Source: Mycolicibacterium chubuense (GTDB lineage: Bacteria > Actinomycetota > Actinomycetes > Mycobacteriales > Mycobacteriaceae). From it: a DNA stretch of 56,080 bases. Position numbers and translations under genes: made by a program. Below the pieces are notes generated by a model. The model was not told the origin of the DNA. It did not search any database and saw nothing but the letters and a program-made list of their open reading frames with translations. The stretch is taken from assembly GCF_001044255.1 (NCBI RefSeq), contig NZ_JYNX01000020.1, forward strand, positions 1 to 56,080, given 5' to 3'. Numbering within the stretch: position 1 is the stretch's first letter; each line of letters opens with the position of its first letter. Positions 35,478 through 44,673 of the stretch are shown in pieces.

Positions 35478-36242
35478 GTGGGACTGTACGGAGACCAGTT
35501 CAAGGACAAGGTGGCCATCGTCACCGGCGCCGGAGGAGGCATCGGGCAGGCCTACGCCGAGGCGCTCGCCCGGGAGGGTGCGGCCGTCGTCGTCGCCGAC
35601 ATCAACACCGAGGGCGCCCAGAAGGTCGCCGACGGCATCACCGGTGAGGGAGGGAGCGCACTCGCGGTGCGGGTCGACGTCTCGGACCCCGAATCGGCCA
35701 AGGAGATGGCGGCACAGACACTGTCGGAGTTCGGCGGCATCGACTACCTGGTCAACAACGCGGCGATCTTCGGCGGGATGAAGCTCGACTTCCTGGTCAC
35801 CGTCGACCCCGAGTACTACCGCAAGTTCATGAGCGTCAACCTCGACGGCGCGCTGTGGTGCACCCGCGCCGTGTACCGCAAGATGGCCAAGCGCGGCGGC
35901 GGCGCGATCGTCAACCAGTCGTCCACTGCCGCGTGGCTTTATGCGAACTTCTACGGTCTGGCCAAGGTCGGCATCAACGGACTGACCCAGCAGCTCTCGC
36001 GCGAGCTCGGTGGGCACAACATCCGGATCAACGCGATCGCACCGGGCCCCATCGACACCGAGGCCAACCGCACGACCACGCCGCAGGAGATGGTGGCCGA
36101 CATCGTCAAGAACATCCCGCTGTCACGGATGGGACAGCCCGACGACCTCGTGGGCATGTGCCTGTTCCTGCTGTCGGACCAGGCGAAGTGGATCACCGGG
36201 CAGATCTTCAACGTCGACGGCGGACAGATCATCCGGTCATGA
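35478..36242 (+). CDS. short-chain dehydrogenase (Rv0769-like)
   Basis: 254 residues with VTGAGGGIGQAYA, NNAAIFGG, Ser in NQSSTAAW, and a catalytic Tyr-x-x-x-Lys given as FYGLAKVG; Pro-Gly-Pro and ITGQIFNVDGG close the domain. GTG 35478 is preferred because AGGAG lies six bases upstream; ATG 35472 touches the ribosome site. It lies 26 bases after aldA and overlaps the next gene as ATGA. Confidence 0.9.
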   Translation: MGLYGDQFKDKVAIVTGAGGGIGQAYAEALAREGAAVVVADINTEGAQKVADGITGEGGSALAVRVDVSDPESAKEMAAQTLSEFGGIDYLVNNAAIFGGMKLDFLVTVDPEYYRKFMSVNLDGALWCTRAVYRKMAKRGGGAIVNQSSTAAWLYANFYGLAKVGINGLTQQLSRELGGHNIRINAIAPGPIDTEANRTTTPQEMVADIVKNIPLSRMGQPDDLVGMCLFLLSDQAKWITGQIFNVDGGQIIRS

Positions 36243-37102
36243 TCGCCCCCACACTCGGCTACATCGGCCTGGGCAACCAGGGCGCACCGATGGCGAAACG
36301 GCTCGTCGGCTGGCCGGGGGGTCTGGTGGTGTTCGACGTACGGGCAGAGGCGATGACAGCGCTGGCCGAGCTCGGAGCCACGGCGGCCGACACCGTCGCC
36401 GATGTCGCCAAGGCAGCCGACGTGATCAGCGTGACCGTGCTCACCGACGCGCAGGTGCGCGACGTGGTCGGCGAACTCGCCGACCACGCGAAGCCCGGCA
36501 CGGTCATCGCGATCCACTCCACGATCGAACCCGGCACCGCCGCCGAACTGGCGGAGCGGCTGCGTCACAACGGTATTCACGTCGTCGACGCCCCGGTCAG
36601 CGGCGGCGCCGGTGCCGCCGACAAGGGCGAGCTCGCCGTCATGGTCGGCGCCGACGACGATGCCTACGAGACGGTGAAGCCGGTGTTCAAGCAGTGGGCG
36701 TCGATGGTGGTGCGAGCAGGCGAACCGGGGGCCGGCACCCGGATGAAGCTGGCCCGGAACATGTTGACGTTCATCGGCTTCGCCGCGGCGTGCGAGGCCC
36801 AGCGACTGGCCGAGGCGGCCGGCATCGACCTGCAGAAGCTCGGCCGGGTGGTCCGGCACAGTGACGCACAGAGCGGCGGCCCCGGCGCGATCATGGTGCG
36901 CGATCACACCGGTCCGCTACCGGCCGACGACTTCCTGTACGACATGTTCGTCCACACCCGCGGTCTCGCCGAGAAGGACCTGCGGCTGGCCCTCGCCCTC
37001 GGTGAGGACACCGGCGTGGAACTGCCCCTGGCTGAGATCGCGCTACAGAACCTGGCGGCCGGTCTCGGTGTGCCGCATCCGACCTCGACGCCCAAGGAGT
37101 GA
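36239..37102 (+). CDS. 3-hydroxyisobutyrate dehydrogenase-type beta-hydroxyacid dehydrogenase (Rv0770-like)
   Basis: 287 residues. The Rossmann motif is GYIGLGNQGAPMAKRL; the substrate loop is VDAPVSGGAGAADKGEL, and the catalytic Lys lies in MKLARNMLTF. The family oxidises beta-hydroxyacids with NAD(P). Its start overlaps the SDR stop, and the next gene follows after a short gap, so it is mid-operon. In M. tuberculosis the equivalent Rv0770 has the same neighbours. Confidence 0.9.
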   Translation: MIAPTLGYIGLGNQGAPMAKRLVGWPGGLVVFDVRAEAMTALAELGATAADTVADVAKAADVISVTVLTDAQVRDVVGELADHAKPGTVIAIHSTIEPGTAAELAERLRHNGIHVVDAPVSGGAGAADKGELAVMVGADDDAYETVKPVFKQWASMVVRAGEPGAGTRMKLARNMLTFIGFAAACEAQRLAEAAGIDLQKLGRVVRHSDAQSGGPGAIMVRDHTGPLPADDFLYDMFVHTRGLAEKDLRLALALGEDTGVELPLAEIALQNLAAGLGVPHPTSTPKE

Positions 37103-37107
37103 CACCG

Positions 37108-37548
37108 ATGGACGAACTGCGCCGCAAGGGCCTGGACAAGATGAACGAGGTGTACGGCTGGGAGATGCCGGACATGCCGGGGGAGTACTTCGCGCTCACC
37201 GCGGACCACCTCTTCGGCACGATCTGGACGCGGCCCGGCCTGTCCATGCGCGACAAGCGCATCATGACGCTGACCGTGGTGACCGCGCTGGGTATCACCG
37301 ACCTGGCCGAGATCCAGGCCAACGCCGCCCTGGCCAACGAGGAGCTCACCGAGGACGAGCTCAAGGAGATGGCCATCTTCCTGACCCACTACCTCGGCTT
37401 CCCGCTCGGCTCCAAACTCGACGGCGTCGTGACCAAGGTCGCCAAACAACGCAAGAAGGCCGCCGAACGGGGCGGCGGGGAAGACAAGGTGGCGAACGTC
37501 AACGCGGCGCTGAACATGCACTCCGGGAGCACCCTCGATGACCAGTAG
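37108..37548 (+). CDS. carboxymuconolactone decarboxylase-family protein (Rv0771-like)
   Basis: 146 residues. The CMD domain is recognised from FGTIWTRPGLSMRDKRIMTLTVVTALG and LKEMAIFLTHYLGFPLG. The AhpD-type CxxC is absent, so it is not an alkylhydroperoxidase; a decarboxylase or unknown role on a lactone or acyl compound is more likely. AAGGAG lies seven bases before ATG 37108. It overlaps the next gene by 11 bases. Confidence 0.88.
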   Translation: MDELRRKGLDKMNEVYGWEMPDMPGEYFALTADHLFGTIWTRPGLSMRDKRIMTLTVVTALGITDLAEIQANAALANEELTEDELKEMAIFLTHYLGFPLGSKLDGVVTKVAKQRKKAAERGGGEDKVANVNAALNMHSGSTLDDQ

Positions 37549-38764
37549 GTACGCGGCGCTGACCCGCGAGCAGCTCGCCGTGCTGGTACCCGAGCTGCTG
37601 CTCATCGGGCAGATGATCGATCGCTCCGGAATGGCCTGGTGCATCAGTAATTTCGGCCGCGAGGAAATGCTGCAGATCGCCATCGAGGAGTGGATGGGCG
37701 CGAGCCCGATCTACACCCGGCGGATGCAGAAGGCGTTGCGCTACGAGGGCACCGACGTCGTCACGATCTTCAAGGGCCTGCAGCTCGACATCGGCGCCCC
37801 TCCGCAATTCATGGATTTCCGTTACACGGTGCACGATCGCTGGCACGGTGAGTTCCACCTCGACCACTGCGGCGCACTGCTCGACGTGGAGCCCATGGGC
37901 GAGGACTACGTGCGCGGCATGTGCCACGACATCGAGGACCCGACGTTCGACGCCACCGCGGTGGCCACCAACCGCAGGGCGCAGATCAGGCCCATCCACC
38001 GGCCGCCGCGGACTCCGGCCGACCGCCAACCCCACTGTGCGTGGACGGTCGTCATCGACGAATCGCACCCCGAGGTCGCCGACCATCCGGTTCTCGAGGT
38101 GATCGCGCGCACCCGCGCCGCCCACACCGAGCTCGACCCGATCGAGACCGCCGACGAGGGACAGAGCGACTACTCCGGAGAACTGCTGTCGGACTTCGAC
38201 TTCGGCGCGTTCTCGCATTCGGCGCTGGTCCGGATGGCCGACGAGGTGTGCCTGCAGATGCACCTGCTGAACCTGTCGTTCGTGATCGCGGTGGGTGCCC
38301 GCGCGGGGGCGAATCTCGAACTGGCGAACGACATCTGCACCAAGCAGCTCATCGGCGTGGCCGGCCTCGCCGCCGAGCGCATCCACCACGCGCTCGGACT
38401 GCCCGTCGGCATCGACGGCGCGATCGCGATGCTGCGGCTGCATCCGCTGCTGAATCCGGCCGCCTATGTCGAGGCGGAGTTCGGTGCCGACACGGTGCGG
38501 GTGGAACGGTCGCCGGCGCACGAGGACGGCGCCTGGGTGGCGCTGGTGCATCCGGACGAGGCCCGCCCGCTGCAGGCTGCGGTCGCCGCGATCGACCCGC
38601 ACCTCGACGTGGAGCTCACCGGCACCCGCGCCGATTGGACCGCGCAGGTGGTGCGGCGCGACACCCCCGCGCGCGAGATGGGCGAGGTGTCGGTGGTGAA
38701 GTTCAGCGGCGGCGCGTCGTTCGAGTTCCAGCCGCGCCGCTCTCTGCCGCTGACGGTCGTCTAG
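37538..38764 (+). CDS. unrecognised 408-residue protein, last gene of the aldA operon
   Basis: No family is firmly recognised. Residues about 100-170 are rich in His and Cys: RWHGEFHLDHCGALLDVEPM, then GMCHDIEDPTFDATA, PIHRPPR and PHCAWT. The spacing of LDHCGALL and MCHDIEDPTFD recalls, weakly, the core of the ATC-hydrolase-like family and could bind a metal. The N-terminal half resembles an all-helical AhpD-like or redox scaffold only loosely; the C-terminal third (residues 250-408) is a separate alpha/beta region. The start overlaps the CMD gene, so it is part of the operon. It ends in CTAG shared with the convergent TetR gene. M. tuberculosis lacks it here (Rv0771 is followed by purD). Confidence 0.8.
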   Translation: MTSRYAALTREQLAVLVPELLLIGQMIDRSGMAWCISNFGREEMLQIAIEEWMGASPIYTRRMQKALRYEGTDVVTIFKGLQLDIGAPPQFMDFRYTVHDRWHGEFHLDHCGALLDVEPMGEDYVRGMCHDIEDPTFDATAVATNRRAQIRPIHRPPRTPADRQPHCAWTVVIDESHPEVADHPVLEVIARTRAAHTELDPIETADEGQSDYSGELLSDFDFGAFSHSALVRMADEVCLQMHLLNLSFVIAVGARAGANLELANDICTKQLIGVAGLAAERIHHALGLPVGIDGAIAMLRLHPLLNPAAYVEAEFGADTVRVERSPAHEDGAWVALVHPDEARPLQAAVAAIDPHLDVELTGTRADWTAQVVRRDTPAREMGEVSVVKFSGGASFEFQPRRSLPLTVV

Positions 38765-39351
38765 CCCCGGAGTGCGCCGCCCACCCACCGCCGCAGATAG
38801 GCGCGCAGCGCCGCCCCGCGGCGCGGTGGTCGCCCGGGATCGATGACGAAGGACTGGATCACCCGCAGTAGATGCTCGGCCAGGTCGTCGAGGTCGTCGT
38901 CGCCGTATCCGGTGCCCGCCCAGTCGACGTCGAGACGTCCGACCATGTCCCGCGCGAACCTCAGCGCGACATCGGAGGTGACCGATTCCACGTGCGCCGC
39001 CCCGCCCGGCACCATCAGCAGCCCGATGTACTTCTCGCGCGGCAGCCACTCCAGCGCAGTGGCAACGGCTTCGGTGACCGCGTCGGCCGGGTCGGTGATG
39101 CCGGCGACGTGCGCGGCCAGCCGTTCCAGGAAGCCGTCGACGGCATGCACCGCCGCCGCCACCAGCAGCGCCTCGGTGCTGGGGAAGTACCGGTACACCG
39201 TCTGCCGGGTGACCCCGACGGTGCGGGCCACATCGGAGATCGAGAAGTCGGCGCCGTGGTCCTCGATGGCCTTGCCCGCGGCAGCGAGGATCCGGCCGGC
39301 CGCCTCCTCGTCCGAGGCGGGCTTGGCTCCGGACCAGCCGTGGGTGCGCAC
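38761..39351 (-). CDS. TetR-family regulator, co-transcribed with the CYP125-like gene
   Basis: 196 residues with the helix-turn-helix ISDVARTVGVTRQTVYRYFPSTEALLVAAA and a C-terminal helical domain (LLMVPGGAAHVESVTSDVALRFARDM). It starts 19 bases after the P450 stop, on the same strand, so both lie in one operon. The likely target is the dyad at 40736-40761 in front of the P450 gene. Neither gene has a counterpart at this place in M. tuberculosis. Confidence 0.88.
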   Translation of the reverse strand: MRTHGWSGAKPASDEEAAGRILAAAGKAIEDHGADFSISDVARTVGVTRQTVYRYFPSTEALLVAAAVHAVDGFLERLAAHVAGITDPADAVTEAVATALEWLPREKYIGLLMVPGGAAHVESVTSDVALRFARDMVGRLDVDWAGTGYGDDDLDDLAEHLLRVIQSFVIDPGRPPRRGAALRAYLRRWVGGALRG

Positions 39352-39370
39352 GATGGCACCCTAGTCCCGA

Positions 39371-40696
39371 TCAGTGATACGAGACCCGCAGCTCCTTCAC
39401 CCCGTTGATCCACCCCGACCGCAGCCGCTGCGGTTCCGCCAGCTTCGCGATGTCGGGGATCTGCTCGGCGATCTCGTCGAACATCAGCTTGATCTCCATC
39501 CGCGCGAGGTTCGCGCCGATGCAGTAGTGCGCGCCGTTGCCGCCGAACGCCAGGTGCGGATTGGGGTTGCGCAGGATGTCGAACTCGAAGGGGCGGTCGA
39601 ACACGTCGTCGTCGAAGTTCGCGGAACTGTAGAACAACCCCACCCGCTGGCCCTCGGCGATCGTCACGCCGCCGAGCTCGACGTCGCGGGTGGCGGTGCG
39701 CTGGAAGCAGTGCACCGGTGTCGCCCAGCGGATGATCTCGTCGACGGCGGTCTGCGGCCGCTCGCGCTTGAACAGCTCCCACTGGTCGGGGTTCTCCAGG
39801 AACGCGTTCATGCCGTGGGTCATCGCGTTGCGCGTGGTCTCGTTGCCGGCGACGGCGAGCAGGATGACGAAGAACGCGAACTCGACGTCGGTGATGGCCT
39901 CGCCCTCCTCTGCGTTCATGTCGGCCTGCACGAGCCGGGTGACGATGTCGTCGGCAGGGCAGCGTCGCCGCTCTTCGGCCATCGCGTACGCGTAGCCCAT
40001 CAACTCGGCGTTGGCGGCGACGTGATCGGTGTCGAAGTCGGGGTCGTCGGTGTTCATGATCGTGTTGGTCCAGGCGAACAACTTCTCGCGGTCGGCCTCC
40101 GGGACGCCGATCAGATCGGCGATGGCCAGCAGGGGCAGACCCATCGCGACGTCATCGACGAAATCGCCGCTGTCCTTCGCGGCGGCGGCCGCGACGATGT
40201 CCCGCGCGGCCACGGCGAGCTTTCGCTCCAGCGTCGCGATCGCCCGCGGGGTGAACAGCCGCGACACGATCTTGCGCAGCCGGGTGTGCTCGGGGGCGTC
40301 GTGGTTGATCAGCAGCGCCTTGGTCAGTTCCAGCTGATCGGAGGTCACGCCGTCGGGCAGCCGCATCACCGCACCCTTGCGGTTGGTCGACCACAGTGCG
40401 CCGTCACGCGAGATCGCCTTGATGTCGGCGTGGCGGGAGATCACCCAGTAGCCGCCGTCGCCGAAGACCGACTCCTGCTGCTCGTTCCACCACACCGGCG
40501 CTGTCCGGCGCAACTCGGCGAACTCGGTGACCGGGATGCCGGCGAGCAGCACGTCCGGGTCGGTGAAGTCGTACCCCGGGGGCAGGAGCGAAGCGACTCG
40601 GGGGGAGGTGGAGCCCGGGGGCAGGAGCGAAGCGACTCGGGGGGAGGTGGAGCCCGGGGGCAGGAAGGGGCAGGCAGCTGCGGGCGTCGTGGTCAT
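39371..40696 (-). CDS. CYP125-like cytochrome P450 with a repeat insertion at its N-terminus
   Basis: 441 residues. It has LPPGYDFTDPDVLL, AELRRTAPVWWNEQ, HTRLRKIVSRLFTPRAI, the I-helix LAVAGNETTRNAM, EIIR as ExxR, the heme loop AFGGNGAHYCIGANLARME, and RLRSGWINGVKEL near the end. These lie closer to CYP125 (steroid C26/27 hydroxylase) than to CYP142 or CYP124 as I recall them. Context is not that of the cholesterol-locus cyp125, so it is a paralogue. AGGAG lies eight bases before ATG 40696. Residues about 12-42 contain LPPGSTSPRVASL twice in tandem before the family's own LPPG start. Confidence 0.92.
   Translation of the reverse strand: MTTTPAAACPFLPPGSTSPRVASLLPPGSTSPRVASLLPPGYDFTDPDVLLAGIPVTEFAELRRTAPVWWNEQQESVFGDGGYWVISRHADIKAISRDGALWSTNRKGAVMRLPDGVTSDQLELTKALLINHDAPEHTRLRKIVSRLFTPRAIATLERKLAVAARDIVAAAAAKDSGDFVDDVAMGLPLLAIADLIGVPEADREKLFAWTNTIMNTDDPDFDTDHVAANAELMGYAYAMAEERRRCPADDIVTRLVQADMNAEEGEAITDVEFAFFVILLAVAGNETTRNAMTHGMNAFLENPDQWELFKRERPQTAVDEIIRWATPVHCFQRTATRDVELGGVTIAEGQRVGLFYSSANFDDDVFDRPFEFDILRNPNPHLAFGGNGAHYCIGANLARMEIKLMFDEIAEQIPDIAKLAEPQRLRSGWINGVKELRVSYH
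40575..40665 (-). repeat. 39-base tandem repeat in the 5' codons of the CYP125-like gene
   Basis: Two identical 39-base units (40575-40613 and 40614-40652) and 13 bases of a third. Each encodes LPPGSTSPRVASL and contains GCAGGAGCGAAGCGAC, the core shared with cyp51. The perfect identity points to a recent duplication. It keeps the reading frame. Confidence 0.85.
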
Positions 40697-40735
40697 GGCG
40701 ATCACTCCTGTGTGATGTGAAGCACTTTCCTCGAC

Positions 40736-40761
40736 CATACACTCACTGAGTCAACTGTATG
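40736..40761. promoter_or_regulatory. operator-like dyad upstream of the CYP125-like/TetR operon
   Basis: CATACA and TGTATG are inverted around 14 bases that include the 11-base palindrome ACTCA-C-TGAGT. The dyad lies 39 bases before the P450 ATG and 35 bases before the purD -10 box, so it may affect both. Confidence 0.5.
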
Positions 40762-40796
40762 CCCAGATGGTCCGCGCGGCGCCGTCGTCGGACGAT

Positions 40797-40802
40797 TAGG
40801 GT
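40797..40802 (+). promoter_or_regulatory. -10 element TAGGGT of purD (leaderless)
   Basis: TAGGGT, then eight bases, then GTG 40811 with no Shine-Dalgarno sequence. Confidence 0.5.
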
Positions 40803-40810
40803 GGGCACCT

Positions 40811-42079
40811 GTGCACGTCCTGGTGATCGGCTCCGGAGCCCGTGAACACGCGCTGCTGCTCGCGCTGCGCCGAGACCCGGAGGTCGACGCCCTCTCGGTG
40901 GCGCCGGGCAACGCGGGCACCACGGCCCTGGCCAACCAGTACGACGTCGACGTGACGTCGGGCGAGGACGTCGTGGCATTGGCGCGCCGGGTGGGGGCCG
41001 ATCTCGTCGTCATCGGCCCCGAGGTGCCGCTGGTGCTCGGGGGCGCGGACGCGGTGCGGGCCGCCGGCATCGCCTGCTTCGGTCCGACGCGTGACGCCGC
41101 CCGCATCGAGGGCGCCAAGTCGTTCGCCAAGGACGTCATGACCGCCGCCGGGGTACGCACCGCGACCAGCGAGATCGTCGACAACCCGGCCCATCTCGAC
41201 GCTGCGCTTGACCGCTTCGGTCCGCCCGGCGGCGACCGGGCGTGGGTCGTCAAAGACGACGGACTGGCGGCGGGCAAGGGCGTGGTGGTCACCGACGACC
41301 GCAACGCGGCCCGCGCGCACGCCGCCAGCCTGCTGGAGGCCGGCCATCCGGTGCTGCTCGAATCCTTCCTCGACGGACCCGAGGTGTCGCTGTTCTGCCT
41401 CGTCGACGGCGAGACCGTGGTGCCCCTGCTGCCGGCGCAGGACTTCAAGCGGGTCGGCGACGGCGACACCGGACCCAACACCGGAGGCATGGGCGCCTAC
41501 ACGCCGCTGCCGTGGCTGCCGTCCGACATGACCGACCGCATCGTCGACGAGATCGTCACACCCGTTGCCGCCGAACTGGTTCGGCGGGGCAGCGCCTTCT
41601 CGGGTCTGCTCTATGCGGGTCTGGCGATCACCTCCAACGGACCTGCTGTCGTCGAATTCAACTGCCGTTTCGGCGATCCGGAGACTCAGGCGGTGCTGGC
41701 GCTTCTCGACTCCCCGCTGGGCCAGCTGCTGCGCGCGACGGCCACCGGGGAGCTGGCCTCCGCGCCCGCGCTGCGCTGGCGTGACGGCGCGGCCGTCACG
41801 GTCGTCGTCGCCGCGGAGAACTATCCCGGCCGCCCGCGGGTCGGCGACGTCATCCACGGCGCCGACGCCGACGGAGTCCTGCACGCCGGAACCGCCCGCC
41901 GCGACGACGGGGCGCTGGTCTCGTCAGGCGGGCGAGTGCTCTCGGTGGTCGGCACCGGTGCCGACCTGACGGCCGCGCGCGCCTCGGCCTACGCCATCCT
42001 GGACGGAATCCGGTTGCCCGGCAGTCACTTCCGCACCGACATCGGGCAGGCGGCGGCCGAAGGGCGGATCAGCCTCTAA
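40811..42079 (+). CDS. purD: phosphoribosylamine--glycine ligase PurD
   Basis: 422-residue GARS enzyme, step two of de novo purine synthesis: phosphoribosylamine plus glycine plus ATP. It shows [29 protein letters not shown], the ATP-grasp loop [36 protein letters not shown] and [14 protein letters not shown] 40811 gives the exact family N-terminus. Corresponds to Rv0772. Its TAA overlaps the stop of the convergent esterase gene by three bases within CTAA. Confidence 0.97.
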   Translation: MHVLVIGSGAREHALLLALRRDPEVDALSVAPGNAGTTALANQYDVDVTSGEDVVALARRVGADLVVIGPEVPLVLGGADAVRAAGIACFGPTRDAARIEGAKSFAKDVMTAAGVRTATSEIVDNPAHLDAALDRFGPPGGDRAWVVKDDGLAAGKGVVVTDDRNAARAHAASLLEAGHPVLLESFLDGPEVSLFCLVDGETVVPLLPAQDFKRVGDGDTGPNTGGMGAYTPLPWLPSDMTDRIVDEIVTPVAAELVRRGSAFSGLLYAGLAITSNGPAVVEFNCRFGDPETQAVLALLDSPLGQLLRATATGELASAPALRWRDGAAVTVVVAAENYPGRPRVGDVIHGADADGVLHAGTARRDDGALVSSGGRVLSVVGTGADLTAARASAYAILDGIRLPGSHFRTDIGQAAAEGRISL

Positions 42080-42924
42080 GCCGTCAGCAGCGGCGCCATC
42101 CAGCTCAGTTCGGAACTGAGCTGCGATGACCAGAACGCCGCGTTGTGCCCACCGGGGGAGAACCCGCCGGCCGGCGGAGTCGGCAGCTGGCCGATGAACT
42201 GCCGGGTGGCCGACGCGAACGGATCGTCGTCGCCGCAGTCGACACGCACGGGAATGCCGTTGAGCCCGGCCAGACCCCAGACGCTGTTGGCCTCGTAATC
42301 GGCGGCGCTGTCGAAGGCGCCTGGCGCGGCGGCGCCCGCCGACGTCCACAACGCCGGACTCACGGCACAGATCGCCGCGGTGCGCGCGGCGCCCAGCCGG
42401 GCGCCGAGCAGCAGCGCGCCGTAACCGCCCATCGACCACCCCAGGAACCCGACGCGGGACGTGTCGAGCCCCTGCGCGGCGAGCAGCGGCAGGAACTCGT
42501 CGAGCACCATCGCCCCGGAGTCGTCACCCGAAGCGCGCCGATGCCAATAGCCGTTGCCGCCGTCGACCGCGGCCAGCGCGAACGGCGGCAGACCGGCCCG
42601 CACGGCGTCGGCGAGGAACTGCTCGGCCCCCATGGACATCACCGTCTGCGCACTGCTGTCCTTCCCGTGCAGCAGGATCACCGGCCGCAGCGGCGCCGTC
42701 TGCCCGGGCGGGCGGGCGATGATCCAGTTGGTCGGGGCGCCGCCGCGCGCCGCCGACGGGAACGATCCCGCGGCGTACGTCGGCGCGACCGCCGGGGGCG
42801 CCCCCGCGGCCACCGCCCGGCTCATCGCGGACACTCCGGCTACACCTGCTGCGGTCGCGAGGCCCGCCCGGAAACCGAGCCCGAGCATCTCCCGCCGGCT
42901 GATCGTCGGCATGCGCGCCATCAT
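42076..42924 (-). CDS. Tat-exported alpha/beta-hydrolase esterase (Rv0774c-like, FbpA-related)
   Basis: 282 residues. The N-terminus has a twin-arginine signal ([14 protein letters not shown] and a hydrophobic stretch, ending near SRAVAAG). The hydrolase has the nucleophile elbow GWSMGGYG, Asp in DCGDDDPF and His in SPGGHN, in the order of antigen-85-like and esterase D-like enzymes. The neighbourhood matches Rv0774c, a cell-wall esterase of M. tuberculosis reported as iron-stress induced. ATG 42924 is preferred with weak GGTGGGA upstream; ATG 42921 is equivalent. Confidence 0.88.
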   Translation of the reverse strand: MMARMPTISRREMLGLGFRAGLATAAGVAGVSAMSRAVAAGAPPAVAPTYAAGSFPSAARGGAPTNWIIARPPGQTAPLRPVILLHGKDSSAQTVMSMGAEQFLADAVRAGLPPFALAAVDGGNGYWHRRASGDDSGAMVLDEFLPLLAAQGLDTSRVGFLGWSMGGYGALLLGARLGAARTAAICAVSPALWTSAGAAAPGAFDSAADYEANSVWGLAGLNGIPVRVDCGDDDPFASATRQFIGQLPTPPAGGFSPGGHNAAFWSSQLSSELSWMAPLLTA

Positions 42925-42995
42925 GCCAGTCCCACCTGTTCCAACATCCGGGCGAATTGCCGAAAGCGCGATGCCGCAACCCTGTGACTGGCACG

Positions 42996-43604
42996 ATGTC
43001 AAGCGTGACGGCAGCAGTCACTCCCAAGGGAGAACGTCGGCGGTATGCGCTGGTCAGCGCCGCTGCCGACCTGCTGTGCGAAGGCGGCTTCGACGCGGTT
43101 CGGCACCGCGCCGTGGCCCGCCGGGCCGGACTGCCGCTGGCGTCGACGACCTATTATTTTTCTTCGCTGGATGACCTGATCGCCAAGGCCGTGGAGTACG
43201 TCGGAACGCTGGAAACCCAGGCGTTGCAGGACCGGGTGGCCACGTTGTCGCGGCGCCGGCGCGGCGCGGAGTCGACCGCCGACATCCTCGTCGATTTGCT
43301 CGTCGGGGACAGTCGCGAACGCGTGACCGAACAATTGATCTCGCGCTACGAACGTCTCATCGCCTGCGCGCGCCAGCCCGGACTGCGTGACATCCAGAGC
43401 AGAATCCTCAAGCACCGCACCGATGCCGTCATCGAGGTCGTCGAGCGGTGCGGGCGATCCGTGCGCGCGGAACTGCTCACCGCGCTCGTGTGTGCGGTGG
43501 ACGGCGCGGTGGTCGCGGCGCTCGTCGGCGACGGCGACGGACCGCGTGCCACGGCCCGGGCCACGTTGATCGACGTGATCGACGTGCTCGCCCCCTTCGA
43601 CTAG
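42996..43604 (+). CDS. TetR-family regulator (Rv0775-like)
   Basis: 202 residues. The helix-turn-helix is ALVSAAADLLCEGGFDAVRHRAVARRAGLPLASTTYYFSSLDDL, split here around the family's GF and YYF positions; the C-terminal half is helical with VCAVDGAVVAALVGDGDG. It is divergent from the esterase gene across 71 bases, the order seen for Rv0774c/Rv0775, so the esterase is a probable target. No clear ribosome site precedes ATG 42996; GTG 43005 is an alternative. No convincing palindrome was seen in the gap. Confidence 0.85.
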   Translation: MSSVTAAVTPKGERRRYALVSAAADLLCEGGFDAVRHRAVARRAGLPLASTTYYFSSLDDLIAKAVEYVGTLETQALQDRVATLSRRRRGAESTADILVDLLVGDSRERVTEQLISRYERLIACARQPGLRDIQSRILKHRTDAVIEVVERCGRSVRAELLTALVCAVDGAVVAALVGDGDGPRATARATLIDVIDVLAPFD

Positions 43605-43626
43605 CGACGTTTGTCTTCGACGGCCG

Positions 43627-44631
43627 ATGGTTAACCACTTTCCGGTGATCCTCACCGACTCCCTGGGTGCCGTGGTGGACACGGTCCTGGACCGTTCGGT
43701 GGTGCTGGGCTACACGAAGATCGGTTCCCGGTTGCGCGGGCTGTGGTGGCCAGCCGATCCCGCCCCCGACGCGATGGCCGGTAAGCGGGTGGTGGTCACC
43801 GGTGCCACGGCCGGCATCGGATCGGCGATGGCCGCATCTTTCGCGCGCCTCGGCGCCACCGTCCATCTGCTCGGGCGCGACCCGGGCAGAGTGGCCCGAT
43901 CGGCGGCGACCGTGCGCGCCGCCGTCGCCGGCGCCGACGTGGTGGAGGAGGTCTGCGACGTCGCCGATCTGGCGGCCGTCCGGTCGTGGACCGCCGACCT
44001 GATCGCACGCGTCGAGGCGCTGCACGGGCTGGTGCACAACGCGGGGGTGATGCCCAAGCAGCGCGCCGAGACCGCACAGGGCCACGAGGTGCAGTTGGCC
44101 TGCCACGTGCTGGGCCCGCATCTGATGACCGACACCCTGTCGGGGCTGCTGCGCGCGGCCGGCGAGTCGGCCGTCGTCTTCATGTCGTCCGGAGGTATGT
44201 ACAGCGCGCCGGTGAAGCACTGGACCCTCGACGAACTCGAATCCCGCGACGGGCCGTACAACGGGGTGCGCGTCTATGCGCGGACCAAACGCATGCAGGT
44301 TCTCCTCGCCGACGCGTGGGCGAACCGCTTGAGCGACAGCGGTATTCGGGTGTACAGCACGCACCCGGGCTGGGTCGAGACGCCGGGCGTCGCCGAGGCG
44401 CTGCCGGTCTTCCGCCGCGTGACCCGGCCGCTGCTGCGCGACACCGCCGACGGCGCCGACACCGCCGTCTGGCTGGTGGCCACCCGTCCCGAGTCCGGTC
44501 CCGGCCACTTCTGGCACGACCGCGCCCAGCGCCCGACGACGTTCGGGTGGGAGCGAGGCGCCGACCCGCAACGGGCCGCAGCGTTCCTCGACGAGGTTTC
44601 CGCGTTGGCCCTGCGGAGCACTGAAGAGTGA
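43627..44631 (+). CDS. SDR of the DHRS12 type
   Basis: 334 residues. A 45-residue N-terminal segment (FPVILTDSLGAVVDTVLDRS) precedes the Rossmann motif TGATAGIGSAMA; then HNAGVMPKQR, FMSSGGMYSAPV and a YARTK catalytic pair. The layout, with the long leader and late VYSTHPGWVETPGV, is that of the DHRS12-like SDRs, whose substrate is not settled. It begins 22 bases after the TetR gene. M. tuberculosis has no gene here between Rv0775 and Rv0776c. Confidence 0.88.
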   Translation: MVNHFPVILTDSLGAVVDTVLDRSVVLGYTKIGSRLRGLWWPADPAPDAMAGKRVVVTGATAGIGSAMAASFARLGATVHLLGRDPGRVARSAATVRAAVAGADVVEEVCDVADLAAVRSWTADLIARVEALHGLVHNAGVMPKQRAETAQGHEVQLACHVLGPHLMTDTLSGLLRAAGESAVVFMSSGGMYSAPVKHWTLDELESRDGPYNGVRVYARTKRMQVLLADAWANRLSDSGIRVYSTHPGWVETPGVAEALPVFRRVTRPLLRDTADGADTAVWLVATRPESGPGHFWHDRAQRPTTFGWERGADPQRAAAFLDEVSALALRSTEE

Positions 44632-44673
44632 TCGATGATGGGTGAGCCGAGCGACGAATAAGGGGGAGGCGTG

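Noticed and set aside
40575-40665. CRISPR-like repeat
   Set aside because: Only two and a third directly adjacent units with no spacers, inside a coding frame; it is a tandem duplication.
39371-40696. Calling this the canonical cholesterol-locus cyp125
   Set aside because: The sequence is CYP125-like but the neighbours (a TetR gene and purD) are not those of the cholesterol locus; a paralogue is more likely.
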